A DNA stretch of 54,514 nucleotides from a bacterium. Its GTDB lineage: Bacteria > Patescibacteriota > Patescibacteriia > UBA9934 > GWF2-40-263. Below, piece by piece: positions 45,154-54,497 of the stretch. The first letter of the stretch is position 1. Every line of letters starts with the position of its first letter. A model generated the notes under the pieces. That model was not told the origin of the DNA and did no database searches. It worked only from the letters and a program-made list of their open reading frames with translations. Location: NCBI GenBank assembly GCA_021789915.1, contig JAJYIV010000005.1, positions 1-54,514 on the forward strand, read 5' to 3'. A program made the position numbers and the translations under genes.

Positions 45154-45666
45154 CTACGCGGACGGCGCGGTCGCCCTGGCCTGCAGCAACCGTGTGATCA
45201 GCGCCTCCTTCGCCGTGACGGTGGTGACAAGACCCTCGTGCGAGAACGCGAGCAGGTCGCGCTTCCAGGCGAGGGTGAGTCCCCACGAGAGATCTTCGGT
45301 CATCTGCACCAGGCGCATGTACCGCTGCCAAAACGCGGACGCCGGAACCGCGTGGCGCGGCGGGCGCTCAAATCGTGGAAAGAACCGCCCAGGGAGAGGC
45401 GTCGCGTACGTCCTCTTCATCTCGAAGACGTCGGCGGCGCCGCGCAGAAGGCGGCCGGTGAACCCCTGGATTTCGTCGAGGGAGATCTGCCGCTCCCCCG
45501 CCGGCACGCACGCACGCACCACCTCCGCGAACGGCACGTCCCAGGTGTCGAGCGCGCGGGCCGCCGCGAGGTACGCCTCCACGACGTCGACGGTCTCCTT
45601 CTCGCCAAGACCGGAGAACCACGGCAACGGATCGGGGATGATCGCCGAAGGTTTTGGAAATTCCAT
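45154..45666 (-). CDS. hypothetical protein, paralog A
   Basis: RBS aaggag before ATG; ETVDVVEAYLAAARALDTWDVPFAEVVRAC ... GLTLAWKRDLLAFSHEGLVTTVTAKEALITRLLQA. Confidence 0.7.
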   Translation of the reverse strand: MEFPKPSAIIPDPLPWFSGLGEKETVDVVEAYLAAARALDTWDVPFAEVVRACVPAGERQISLDEIQGFTGRLLRGAADVFEMKRTYATPLPGRFFPRFERPPRHAVPASAFWQRYMRLVQMTEDLSWGLTLAWKRDLLAFSHEGLVTTVTAKEALITRLLQARATAPSA

Positions 45667-45757
45667 CACGTGCTCCTTGTCCGAGGCGGGATGCCTGGCC
45701 GGACGCCGCAACATAGCTCGTTCCCTCTGCCAAGTCAATGTCATCTGGCCATTGTAC

Positions 45758-45794
45758 AAAAAACGGCCCGCGTCCCTTTCGGGAAACGGGCCGC
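45758..45794 (-). terminator. repeated terminator module, copy 2
   Basis: aaaaaacggcccgcgtccctttcgggaaacgggccgc. Confidence 0.8.
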
Positions 45795-45807
45795 GAGGAC
45801 CTAAATG

Positions 45808-46332
45808 CTAGGCCGTGGCCGTGTGCTTGCACGCCTCGTTGAGGCGAGCGAGAAGCTTGTCCGTCGAACTGACGGTGGTCAGGCCGTGGTCGCTCTTGGA
45901 GGAGAGCCGCACGAGGTCGCGCTTCCAAGCGAGCGTGCCCCCGATCTCCAAGTCCTTGACGGAGCTCCGGAAATTCGTGAAGGCGTCGAGAATCCCGAGC
46001 GGCGCTCCGAAACTGACGATCTTCGTCCCTCCTTCGACGCGAAGCGTCATGTGCTTCGGGATCGGGAAGGACACGTACTCGAGTCCTACGGCCTTGGTGA
46101 TCGCACGGGCGAAACGCCCCGTGCGTCCTCGCAGGCCGGAACCCACGCGGTGCCTCGCCTCGGTGTACGTTTGGACGATCCAGTCGAACGGGACGTCGTC
46201 CCATGTGTTCTTGGCGCGGGCCAAGGCCAGGTACGCGAAGATGAACCACTCGGTCTCGGCCTTGCCGAACGAGAGATGCGGAACCATGTCCGGCATGAGC
46301 TCGCGCGGGGTTGGCGGCTGATTTTGGTCCAC
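45808..46332 (-). CDS. hypothetical protein, paralog B
   Basis: GTG start with gaggag RBS; ETEWFIFAYLALARAKNTWDDVPFDWIVQTY ... GGTLAWKRDLVRLSSKSDHGLTTVSSTDKLLARLNEA. Confidence 0.7.
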   Translation of the reverse strand: MDQNQPPTPRELMPDMVPHLSFGKAETEWFIFAYLALARAKNTWDDVPFDWIVQTYTEARHRVGSGLRGRTGRFARAITKAVGLEYVSFPIPKHMTLRVEGGTKIVSFGAPLGILDAFTNFRSSVKDLEIGGTLAWKRDLVRLSSKSDHGLTTVSSTDKLLARLNEACKHTATA

Positions 46333-46437
46333 GAATCTTCTCCTCTGTCCGGGGATGATTGGTTCTGAGAACCGGACAACCGTTCCTAACACATTTGACG
46401 ATGTACGTCAAGAAAATAGGCGACAGAAAATGGGAGA

Positions 46438-46476
46438 TAAAAAACGGCCCGCGTCCCTTTCGGGAAACGGGCCGCG
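46438..46476 (-). terminator. repeated terminator module, copy 3
   Basis: aaaaacggcccgcgtccctttcgggaaacgggccgc. Confidence 0.8.
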
Positions 46477-46491
46477 AGAGATGCGGCGCTC

Positions 46492-47751
46492 CTAGAGGCA
46501 ACGCACCGCTTCCGCCAGGCACTCGCGAGCGCCGGCGACATCGGCGCGACCGATCCGCTCGCTCGCGGTGGCGAGCAGCGCGTCCAGGTCGCGGGCCACA
46601 GGGCGGCGGAAGCCGTCGTCGATACGGGGACGCTCCGCAAAGAACCTCCGCACCGACTCGATCTTCTCCTGCACCGCGCGCACGTCCGCCACGCGATGCG
46701 TGCCTACGCGCGCACCGCGAGACGCGAGCGCGAGCGCTTCGTCAAGAGCGGGGCGCTGGCGCTGCAGCTGCAGGCTGCGGTCCAGCACGTCCAGGCGCTG
46801 AGCGGCGACGGACAACCGGCCCTCTCCCAGGGCCGCGGACGCGCGCGACAGGTCGGCGACGCAATGCGCGAACAGGCGCCTGTACGGGCTCACCGCCTTC
46901 GAGGCGAAGTGCTGCGCCTCGTGGAACAGGCGCCGCGCCAGCGCCGGCAGGTCGGCCGGCTTCCCTTCCGCCGCGCGCCGGACGTGCCGCTGCGCCGCCG
47001 CGACCACCGCCTCGAGATTGCGCAGCATGGCCACCGCCCTCAGCCCGATGATCGTGAGCCGCGCGGCGATCTTCGCGCAGTGCGCGTCGAGATCGGGCAC
47101 GCGCTCCTGGCGGTCGCGCAGGCGGCTCGTCGCCGCCATGGTGCGGGCGCGCGCCGCGGACGGGTTGTGGCGGCCGAGCGCGTCGTCGAGACCGGCCGCG
47201 CGCTGCAGCTTCTGGCGCGCCGTCTTCTTTTCCTCGTCGCGGTCGCCCTTGAGCATGTCGGCCATGCGCGTCAGGTCGCGCTCCCAGCAGGCGCGCTGCC
47301 GCTCGGGCAGGCCCGCCATGTCGAGCGTGCGGACGATCGCCTCCGGCAGCAGCTCCTGCGTCAGCTCCGCAAGCGTTGCGGCTTCGGCGGCATACCCGTC
47401 GCGGGCGTGCACGCCGTAGGCGCGCAGGGCGTCGTGCAGGTCGTGATACACGGTGTACGCCGCCGGCACCCTGAGCCGGTCGGCCAGATCGCGGTTGCGC
47501 ACCAGCACGTCGCCGCGCGTGATGCGGCCGTTGACGCGTCCGCCGGGCGCCTGGCACACGATGAGGATGAGCGTGCCCGGGAAGGGCCGATGCACCATCA
47601 TCGTCGCGCGGCGCGGTTTCCCGTCCGCCGAGACGTACACCGTGCGCACTTCGTCCCCGCGATGCGAGGGCGGCGAGAGCGAACGCGAACCGGTGCCGAG
47701 ATCGCGCGTGCCGCGCGCGTGCGGAGAAGGGGGGACGTAATCCGTTTCCAC
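46492..47751 (-). CDS. hypothetical Arg/Ala-rich, probably helical protein
   Basis: GTG start with aaggag RBS; long uninterrupted frame followed by a terminator. Confidence 0.65.
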   Translation of the reverse strand: METDYVPPSPHARGTRDLGTGSRSLSPPSHRGDEVRTVYVSADGKPRRATMMVHRPFPGTLILIVCQAPGGRVNGRITRGDVLVRNRDLADRLRVPAAYTVYHDLHDALRAYGVHARDGYAAEAATLAELTQELLPEAIVRTLDMAGLPERQRACWERDLTRMADMLKGDRDEEKKTARQKLQRAAGLDDALGRHNPSAARARTMAATSRLRDRQERVPDLDAHCAKIAARLTIIGLRAVAMLRNLEAVVAAAQRHVRRAAEGKPADLPALARRLFHEAQHFASKAVSPYRRLFAHCVADLSRASAALGEGRLSVAAQRLDVLDRSLQLQRQRPALDEALALASRGARVGTHRVADVRAVQEKIESVRRFFAERPRIDDGFRRPVARDLDALLATASERIGRADVAGARECLAEAVRCL

Positions 47752-48032
47752 GTCTGACTCCTTTGAAGGAGCGCCGGCGGCATGCCGGGCCGCCGCAGGC
47801 TAGCGCAAAAAATCCGCCGCGTCAAGCGCCTGGGTATTTTTGCAGAGACATCGTTCCGCACGAAGAGACGCGCCACCAAGGCGATCGTCCGCATCTGGCA
47901 AATGCCATTTGCGTCCTCGGTATGGCCGCCCACTCCTGTTTGACAAGCTCTTCATTCCCTGCTATCTTCGACCGTTCGTTTTTTCAGACCAAAACCGCTT
48001 GCCACGGCCATCCGGCCGAAAAGGGAGACACC

Positions 48033-48386
48033 ATGAAAAGATGGGCAGCCGCGAAGAACGCGATCATTCTGTTCGCCTTGGAGATTTTCTTGCTCGTCCC
48101 CCTCGTCGTGAACTCGACGGCGGAATCCGATGCCGAGTGGATCCCGAAGTCGGCTTGGCTGTGCTTCTTCTTGGTTGTGTGGACAAGCGTGGGCGCTGCC
48201 GTGGCCATCACCTTCATCAAAAGGAAGGTGCCCGTCCGCCCTTGGCGCATCGTCCTGACGCTCGCTCTGTCCGTGCTTGCGTACGCGAGCATGCGGTACG
48301 ACACGGATTTCTCCACGGGCGTCGCTGTGTGCGCCGCGTTTCTCATCAGCTGGCCGGTGATCAAAACGATCGCCCCAATCAACTGA
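48033..48386 (+). CDS. small multi-TM membrane protein
   Basis: MKRWAAAKNAIILFALEIFLLVPLVVNSTAES...; about 4 hydrophobic segments. Confidence 0.65.
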   Translation: MKRWAAAKNAIILFALEIFLLVPLVVNSTAESDAEWIPKSAWLCFFLVVWTSVGAAVAITFIKRKVPVRPWRIVLTLALSVLAYASMRYDTDFSTGVAVCAAFLISWPVIKTIAPIN

Positions 48387-48435
48387 CGGACGCAGTACCT
48401 CTCGCTTCCCTCGCGTCTCTCGACGCGAGGATTTT

Positions 48436-50187
48436 TTACCAGCTCCCGCCTCCGCCGCCGCCGAAGCCGCCCCCGGAAAATCCTCCGCCGCCGAAGCCGC
48501 CGCCCCCGCGCGCCGACGGCGCGTGCACGGCACTGGCGAAATTCGCGAAGCCGTCAAGCGACGAGGCGAGGCTCGTCACGGCATACGCGCCGACGAACGG
48601 CCCCACGTACCAGTCCGGCTGCGGCAAATTCATCCCTTCAAAAACCTTGGCCCACTTGTCGGCGACGCCGAAGACCATCGCGTACGGCAGGAACTGCTCG
48701 AAAATTCCTTCGCGCTCCTGCCACTGCAAGCGATAGCGTTCCGCCGTCGAGAGGAACAGCTTGAAGCCGAGCGCCTGCTCGCGCGCGAGCACGCCCTTCT
48801 CGGAACGCGCCCGCATGAACGGCGCGGCGACGAGCAGCAGGCCCGCCGTCGCGAGCAGCGCCTCCAGGGAGGAGGCGTTCCCCGTGGCGTCCCCGACCCA
48901 ATGGCCGACGAACCAGCCCGCGATGCCGACGAAGAGCGCGGCGCTGACGAACGCGGCCTGCGTCCTCTTCGGATTGGCGGCGAAGTAGCCGGCCGCCGTG
49001 AGGTCCTGCACCACGCGATCGGACGCCGCCCCGAGCGCCGTCGCCATCGCCTGATCCGTCTGCGCCAGCGTCTTGGACGGCCCGCCCGCGAACAGCGAGT
49101 TGAAGATCAATGCCTCGTACGGCTTCAGGCCGTCCGCCTCCTTCCGTTTTTCCAGCGTGTACGCGCGCGACGCGAAGACGCCGAGCGTCCGCCCGTCCTT
49201 CTCGACGATGCGCACATAGCCGCGCACGGCCAAATCTATGATCGCCGCCGACAGGTCGCGCCGGTCCGCCTTTTCGTCCACGAGCGCGCCGACCTCCGTA
49301 GGGCGTAGGCCGTCCGGCGGATCGTACAGCGGGATGATGACGCCGCGGCCTTTGAGGCCTTTGCGCAGGCGGAAGAACCGGCGGATCAGCCAGGCGAGCG
49401 CCACAAGCGGTACGAACCAGAACAACGCATCCCAATATTCCTGCAGCCACCACGCGAAGCGCTGCCAGGCGGACGGCGGCGCGACGATTCCTTTCGGAAA
49501 GCGCACGGCGATGGTGAGGAAATCGTGCGCCGTCGCCGTGACGGATCCGTCTTGCGCCGTCAGCGCGCAATCGGACGCCGTCGATCCCTGCGCCCCGGTA
49601 AAACACCTCGCCTGGAAATCCTTTTGCGCGACGCCCTCCACGTGCACCGTGGCGCGCGCGTCGGGAATCGGCACGCCCCAGTCCATGCCGGTGGCGTTCC
49701 AGTACACCTGGTCGTCGTTTGGCTCGAAGAGGATGGCGCGCGCGACGCGGTAATGGATCTGATAGGCGAACGGGCCGCTGATCGCGCGGTTCGGATCGCC
49801 GATCTGGATCACTTCCTCGTCTCCCTGGCGCGACGCGGCGTACGGTTCCGGCGCGCCGTCGCGCGTGACGGAGCGCACGTCGATCGGCAGCGAGAAATGC
49901 GAGCCGTCGGCGGCTTGATAGCGCACGGGGATGTTGCGGTAGATGCCGTGGCGCGGCAGCAAGAACTCGCCGTCGATCGTCTCGACGACGTCGAGCGTCG
50001 CGTCGCGGTTCACCGTCACGTCGCTGGCGAATTTCGTGAACGTGTAGCCGCCCGCGCTCGTCATCTGCGCCCGCGCGGCAGAAGACGCGAAAACGAGTGC
50101 TCCGGCCAGCAGCCAAAAGCCAACGGCCAACAGCCTACTTGAGATACTTCGCCTTGTCCGCGAGGAACTGATCATACGTGCGCGCAT
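48436..50187 (-). CDS. DUF2207 domain-containing membrane protein
   Basis: DVTVNRDATLDVVETIDGEFLLPRHGIYRNIPVRYQ...; C-term GGGGFGGGGFSGGGFGGGGGGSW; true start probably near 50130. Confidence 0.9.
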   Translation of the reverse strand: MRARMISSSRTRRSISSRLLAVGFWLLAGALVFASSAARAQMTSAGGYTFTKFASDVTVNRDATLDVVETIDGEFLLPRHGIYRNIPVRYQAADGSHFSLPIDVRSVTRDGAPEPYAASRQGDEEVIQIGDPNRAISGPFAYQIHYRVARAILFEPNDDQVYWNATGMDWGVPIPDARATVHVEGVAQKDFQARCFTGAQGSTASDCALTAQDGSVTATAHDFLTIAVRFPKGIVAPPSAWQRFAWWLQEYWDALFWFVPLVALAWLIRRFFRLRKGLKGRGVIIPLYDPPDGLRPTEVGALVDEKADRRDLSAAIIDLAVRGYVRIVEKDGRTLGVFASRAYTLEKRKEADGLKPYEALIFNSLFAGGPSKTLAQTDQAMATALGAASDRVVQDLTAAGYFAANPKRTQAAFVSAALFVGIAGWFVGHWVGDATGNASSLEALLATAGLLLVAAPFMRARSEKGVLAREQALGFKLFLSTAERYRLQWQEREGIFEQFLPYAMVFGVADKWAKVFEGMNLPQPDWYVGPFVGAYAVTSLASSLDGFANFASAVHAPSARGGGGFGGGGFSGGGFGGGGGGSW

Positions 50188-51247
50188 ACACGACGGTGCC
50201 GTCCGCCGTCGTCAGGAAATAGAGCCAGGCGTTCGACGAGGGATTCCGCACGGCGTCAAGCGCGTCGAGCCCGGGATCGTCGATGGGCCCCGGCGGCAGG
50301 CCCGCGTGTTGATACGTGTTGTACGGCGAATCGGCGGCCAAATCCTGCGCGCTCAAGGCGGCGTGGCCGACCGCATACGCGACGGTCGCGTCGGACTGCA
50401 GCGGCATGCCGGCGGCGAGGCGGTTCAAAAAGAGGCCGGCAACATTCGCCATGTCGGCGGGATCCTTCACTTCCTTCTGCAGGATCGACGCGAGGATGAT
50501 GTCCTGGTCCGGCGTGAGTCCGTCCACGTCGGCGGCCGTCGAGGCCGGCGTCGATTCCCCCCCTGCCAAGCCTGTCCTGAGCGAAGCCGAAGGAGGGGGG
50601 CTGCCGGCTGACCCCGTTGCGGCCGGCGGGGGGGTCTGCATCGCGGCGGCGGTCTTTTGCACGAACGCGAACAGCAGCGTGTGGACGACGTCCTGCGCCG
50701 TCGCGTCGGGACGGAAACGGTACGTGTCCGGGAACAAATAGCCCTCGAGCCCGCGCGCGGCGAGCGCGGATGGCAGCGCGCGCGCCAAGTCCGCGTCGGC
50801 GAGCGCGGGGCTGTGCGGCCCGACGGCCGCGTTCCACTCGTCCGCCGTGATCGCCGGGATGGCGGCGTGCACGAGGCCGCCGATCTGCGCCGCGGTATAC
50901 CCCTCGGGGATCGTCACCTGGACATCCTCCGAAGCCGCATGGGAAAGGGCCGTCAACAGATCCGCGAAGGACAGGCCGGGCTTCAATTGGAAATGCCCCG
51001 CCTGCAGGCGCTTGGCGGCATCGTTGAGCCGGGCGAAGAGCTCGAAGCCGGCGACGTTTTTCAGCAAGCCGCTCGCCTGGAGTCCGTCGGCGACGGCCTT
51101 GATCGACGCGCCGCTTTTGACGATGAACGCCACGGCCCTGGCGTCGGGCGCCGGCTGCGCGACATAGGCGTCATGCCAATAGCCGCCGACCAGGACGGCG
51201 CACGCGACGAGCAGGACGGAGAACAGGGACAGAAAGAGGCGCTTCAT
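50135..51247 (-). CDS. mltG: endolytic transglycosylase MltG
   Basis: VTIPEGYTAAQIGGLVHAAIP...GLEGYLFPDTYRF...ILASILQKEVKDPADMANVAGLFLNRLAAGMPLQSDATVAYA...SPYNTYQHAGLPPGPIDDPGLDAL. Confidence 0.95.
   Translation of the reverse strand: MKRLFLSLFSVLLVACAVLVGGYWHDAYVAQPAPDARAVAFIVKSGASIKAVADGLQASGLLKNVAGFELFARLNDAAKRLQAGHFQLKPGLSFADLLTALSHAASEDVQVTIPEGYTAAQIGGLVHAAIPAITADEWNAAVGPHSPALADADLARALPSALAARGLEGYLFPDTYRFRPDATAQDVVHTLLFAFVQKTAAAMQTPPPAATGSAGSPPPSASLRTGLAGGESTPASTAADVDGLTPDQDIILASILQKEVKDPADMANVAGLFLNRLAAGMPLQSDATVAYAVGHAALSAQDLAADSPYNTYQHAGLPPGPIDDPGLDALDAVRNPSSNAWLYFLTTADGTVVYARTYDQFLADKAKYLK
50555..50600. repeat. repeat-derived segment inside mltG
   Basis: ccccccctgccaagcctgtcctgagcgaagccgaaggagggggg encodes PPPSASLRTGLAGG in frame. 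Confidence 0.7.
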
Positions 51248-52308
51248 AGGTGGGCATGCAGACCTTCCTCGCGCAATCGGGCGACGGCCTCCTTCACGCG
51301 CTGGGCCTGGTCGCGGCGGCACACGAGCAGGGCGTCTTCCGTGTCGATCACGACCACGTCGTCCACGCCGATGACGGCGGCGGCCTTGCCGCGCGGCACG
51401 TATGCCAGGACGCCGCGCGCGTCGATCGTGACGACGGATCCCTTGGTCACGTTCTTCCCTTCCTCGTCCGCCAGCCGATCATAAAGCGTGTCCCAGCTGC
51501 CGATGTCGCTCCAGCCGAAATCGCCCCGCAGGATGATCACGTCCTCCGGCGCCAGATGTTCCGTCACGGCGTAATCGAAGGAGACGGCCGGCAGCGCCGC
51601 GAAGCGCGCGGCGCGCTCGTCCGCCGGCGCCGCGGCGATCTCGCGCAGGGAGCTCCCCAGCTCCGGCGCATGGCGGTCGAGCGCCGCCAGGAACCGGCGC
51701 GGCGTCCACGTGTAGTAGTTGGCGTGCCAGAGATACGCACGATCCTTGAGATACAGCTCCGCCACGGCGCGGGACGGTTTTTCCGTGTGGCCGGCGAACG
51801 CGTGCGCGCGGATGCCGTCGTACGCGCCGATGAGCGCGCCGATCTTCGTGTAGCCGAGCGCCGTGTTCGGGAAGGTCGGCGGGACGCCGATGTCCACGAG
51901 CCGCCCGGTTTCCGCCACCAGCCGTCCCCCGACCTGCAGGCAGCGCAGGAAGCGGCTCTCGTCGGCGATGTAATGGTCGCTTGGCACGAACACCAGCGCT
52001 TCATCGGCAAAGCGCTCCGCGAGCACGGCCGCCACGTAGCCCATGGCGGGGGCGGTATCGCGGCGGGATGGTTCCAGGATGAGCTGGTCCGCCGGCAGGC
52101 CCGGCAGGCACGCGCGCACGAGCGGCGCCAGCTCGGGCGTGGCGGCGACGAAAACGCCGTCCGCCGGGAACAGGCGGCGCAGGCGCGCATAGGCGTCGTC
52201 GATCAGCGTCTTGTTGCCGATGACGTCGAAGAATTGCTTGGGGCGGGCCTCGCGGCTCATCGGCCACAGGCGCGTGCCTTTTCCTCCAGCGAGGATCACG
52301 GCGAGCAT
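51244..52308 (-). CDS. manC: mannose-1-phosphate guanylyltransferase
   Basis: LAVILAGGKGTRLWPMSREARPKQFFDVIGNKTLI...GYTKIGALI...EKPSRAVAELYLKDRAYLWHANYYTW. Confidence 0.93.
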   Translation of the reverse strand: MLAVILAGGKGTRLWPMSREARPKQFFDVIGNKTLIDDAYARLRRLFPADGVFVAATPELAPLVRACLPGLPADQLILEPSRRDTAPAMGYVAAVLAERFADEALVFVPSDHYIADESRFLRCLQVGGRLVAETGRLVDIGVPPTFPNTALGYTKIGALIGAYDGIRAHAFAGHTEKPSRAVAELYLKDRAYLWHANYYTWTPRRFLAALDRHAPELGSSLREIAAAPADERAARFAALPAVSFDYAVTEHLAPEDVIILRGDFGWSDIGSWDTLYDRLADEEGKNVTKGSVVTIDARGVLAYVPRGKAAAVIGVDDVVVIDTEDALLVCRRDQAQRVKEAVARLREEGLHAHL

Positions 52309-52407
52309 AGGACGTAGAGCGTAGAACGTAGAGCGTAGAGCGTCCAGAGAACGCGGGAACCCGTGCCTATTCAGCCGCTTCACGTTCTACGCTTCGCGCT
52401 CCACGTC

Positions 52408-52953
52408 TCACAACGCCACCCACCGTAGCACAAGACCGCCGACAAGGATACCGATCGCGGCGCCAACCATGACGTCGGACAGATAGTGCACGCCGACGTA
52501 CACGCGGCTCGCCGAGACGGCGATCGCGGCGGCCAGGAAGACCAGGCCCAGCGGCACGGACAGCAGGAAGGCCGGGACGGCGAGAGCAAACGTGATGGCG
52601 GCGTGGGAGGAGGGCATGGACGGCAGCGGCAGCCAGAAGTCGGCCAAGAGCGGCTTGTGCAGTGCAACGAACGGACGCGGCCGGCGGAAGATCATTTCCA
52701 GGACGACGGCCGCGATCCAGGCGGCCAAGGCGAAGGAGGAGACGGCGCGCAGGCCGCGCAGGGATTCCAGCGTCCAGAAGCCGGCCGGCGAACCGTCGAT
52801 CAGGAAAAAATGCCGCGCCAAGATCGCCGTCTCGGCGGCGAAGAGCAGGACGATCAGCTCGCGCGCGCAAAACACGGCAAACCGATCCAGCCACGGGCGT
52901 TTTCCGTGGGCGGCGAAGGCGGCGAGCGCGAGACGCGTGTCGAGCGAGGGCAT
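52408..52953 (-). CDS. PAP2-family phosphatase
   Basis: RRPRPF...LPSMPSSHAAITFALAVPAFLL...SASRVYVGVHYLSDVMVGAAIG. Confidence 0.92.
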   Translation of the reverse strand: MPSLDTRLALAAFAAHGKRPWLDRFAVFCARELIVLLFAAETAILARHFFLIDGSPAGFWTLESLRGLRAVSSFALAAWIAAVVLEMIFRRPRPFVALHKPLLADFWLPLPSMPSSHAAITFALAVPAFLLSVPLGLVFLAAAIAVSASRVYVGVHYLSDVMVGAAIGILVGGLVLRWVAL

Positions 52954-52954
52954 A

Positions 52955-53695
52955 TCAGGGTTGTTTTGCCACGGCGCGGCGCATGGCTTCCAGCGCGGCT
53001 TCGCGGCGCGCGATGTCTTGCTTCACGTCGTCCGCGTCCGGCGGCGTCTTGAGGTTCTTGTCCTTGAACCTGCAAAAATCCCTGACCGGACACATCCAGC
53101 AGCGCGGCCGGCCGGGCAGGCACACGTAGCGGCCGAATTTCATCAGTACGGGATTGACGAGCGGCTGCAGCTTCGACGGAACGATCTTCAACAGCGCCGC
53201 TTCCGTTTTCTCCGGCGTCTTTTCCTTCACCCAGCCGAGACGGTTCGCGACGCGGAACACGTGCGTGTCCACAGCGATCGCGGGCGTGTCGAAACACGCG
53301 ACGAGCAGGACGCTCGCCGTCTTGCGTCCGACGCCCGCGAGCGACGTGAGCGCCTCCATCGTGCGCGGGATTTCGCCGCCGAAACGCCCAACGACGTCCT
53401 GCGCCAGACGCTTCAGGTTGCGCGCCTTCTGGCGGAACATGCCGATCGTGGAAATCTTGGCCTGGATCGCCTGGACGTCCGCGCGCGCGAGCGCCGCCGG
53501 CGTCGGGTAGGCTTCGAAGAACGCCGGGAGCAATTTCAACACCTGCTCGTCGCGCACGCGCGCCGAAAGCGACACGGCGACGATCGTGCGGTACGGGTCG
53601 CCCAAATGCAAGGCGCCGGGATGCGGATAATCCTTGCGCAGGCGCGTCAGCACGGTGCGGATTTCCTCGTGCTCGGGTGGCATAGAGACGATCAA
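52955..53695 (-). CDS. nth: endonuclease III
   Basis: LTSLAGVGRKTASVLLVACFDTPAIAVDTHVFRVANRLGW; C-terminal CLPGRPRCWMCPVRDFC Fe-S motif. Confidence 0.95.
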   Translation of the reverse strand: MIVSMPPEHEEIRTVLTRLRKDYPHPGALHLGDPYRTIVAVSLSARVRDEQVLKLLPAFFEAYPTPAALARADVQAIQAKISTIGMFRQKARNLKRLAQDVVGRFGGEIPRTMEALTSLAGVGRKTASVLLVACFDTPAIAVDTHVFRVANRLGWVKEKTPEKTEAALLKIVPSKLQPLVNPVLMKFGRYVCLPGRPRCWMCPVRDFCRFKDKNLKTPPDADDVKQDIARREAALEAMRRAVAKQP

Positions 53696-54411
53696 GGTCT
53701 AGTTTCGAATGCGCGGACGCATTCCGCAAAACTTTTCGGCCGGTATTTCTCCCAGTCATTCTGCTTCACGTACAGCATTTTGTAGACGAATTTGTTCTGC
53801 TGTTTGTTCACGTCTTCGCACCACTGCGCGAGACGCTCGATTTTCCGCGGGTCGTCCAGATCCTCCCGTCCCTTCGTCTCAATGATGTAAATTGTCTTCG
53901 CATCTTGCTTCACGAGGAAATCCGGATAGTAGTACGCGATGCTCCCGTCCGCGTTGCGATAATCGATGCGGTGCTGAATCTCGAGATAGTTTTTCGCGAA
54001 AGAGACGATGTCGTCGCAGTCGTCCAGAAATTTTGCGAATTCCAACTCAAGCATGCTGTCGCCGACGATTTTGTTGAAGACGGATTTCTTCGGCGTCTTC
54101 GCAAACTTTTTCTCGAAAAAATCCACGGCGGCCTGCAAGACGAGATCCGCGTCGCAGTTGCCTTTCGGTTTTCCGTTCCCATCGTAAATGACTTCCTTAA
54201 AAACAAGGATAAAGCCGCTCTCCTGCAAAGTCCGATAGAGCATGGCGTACGCCGGAATCAAACCAAGGAACAAATATGCGTGTCGAACGCCGTGTTTCTC
54301 CGCGAGCCAGCGCCGGAACCGACGATAATCTAATTTCCATCCCTGCGACAGGATGCCGTTGTACAAGTTCGCCCCATCGATGTACGCATTGTTCTCCAGG
54401 TTTTTCCTCAT
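53692..54411 (-). CDS. chimeric NYN-domain / type III restriction Res-like PD-(D/E)XK protein
   Basis: N-term AYIDGANLYNGILSQGWKLDYRRFRRWLAEKHGVRHAYLFLG...GNCDADLVLQAAVDFFEKK; C-term SFAKNYLEIQHRIDYRNADGSIAYYYPDFLVKQDAKTIYIIETKGREDLDDPRKIERLAQWCEDVNKQ. Confidence 0.78.
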   Translation of the reverse strand: MRKNLENNAYIDGANLYNGILSQGWKLDYRRFRRWLAEKHGVRHAYLFLGLIPAYAMLYRTLQESGFILVFKEVIYDGNGKPKGNCDADLVLQAAVDFFEKKFAKTPKKSVFNKIVGDSMLELEFAKFLDDCDDIVSFAKNYLEIQHRIDYRNADGSIAYYYPDFLVKQDAKTIYIIETKGREDLDDPRKIERLAQWCEDVNKQQNKFVYKMLYVKQNDWEKYRPKSFAECVRAFETRP

Positions 54412-54497
54412 ATATGAGTAGTGCTAGTTCTTCCGTTCTCCAAAACAGAAGAACGGGGCTATGATGCAGGCATATTCACCCACGCTAATAGGAGGAT

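Noticed and set aside
45102-46476. Three equal cggcccgcgtccctttcgggaaacgggccg units as a CRISPR/attC array
   Set aside because: Spacing is gene length and each follows a stop codon with a T-run on the minus strand, so terminators are the better explanation.
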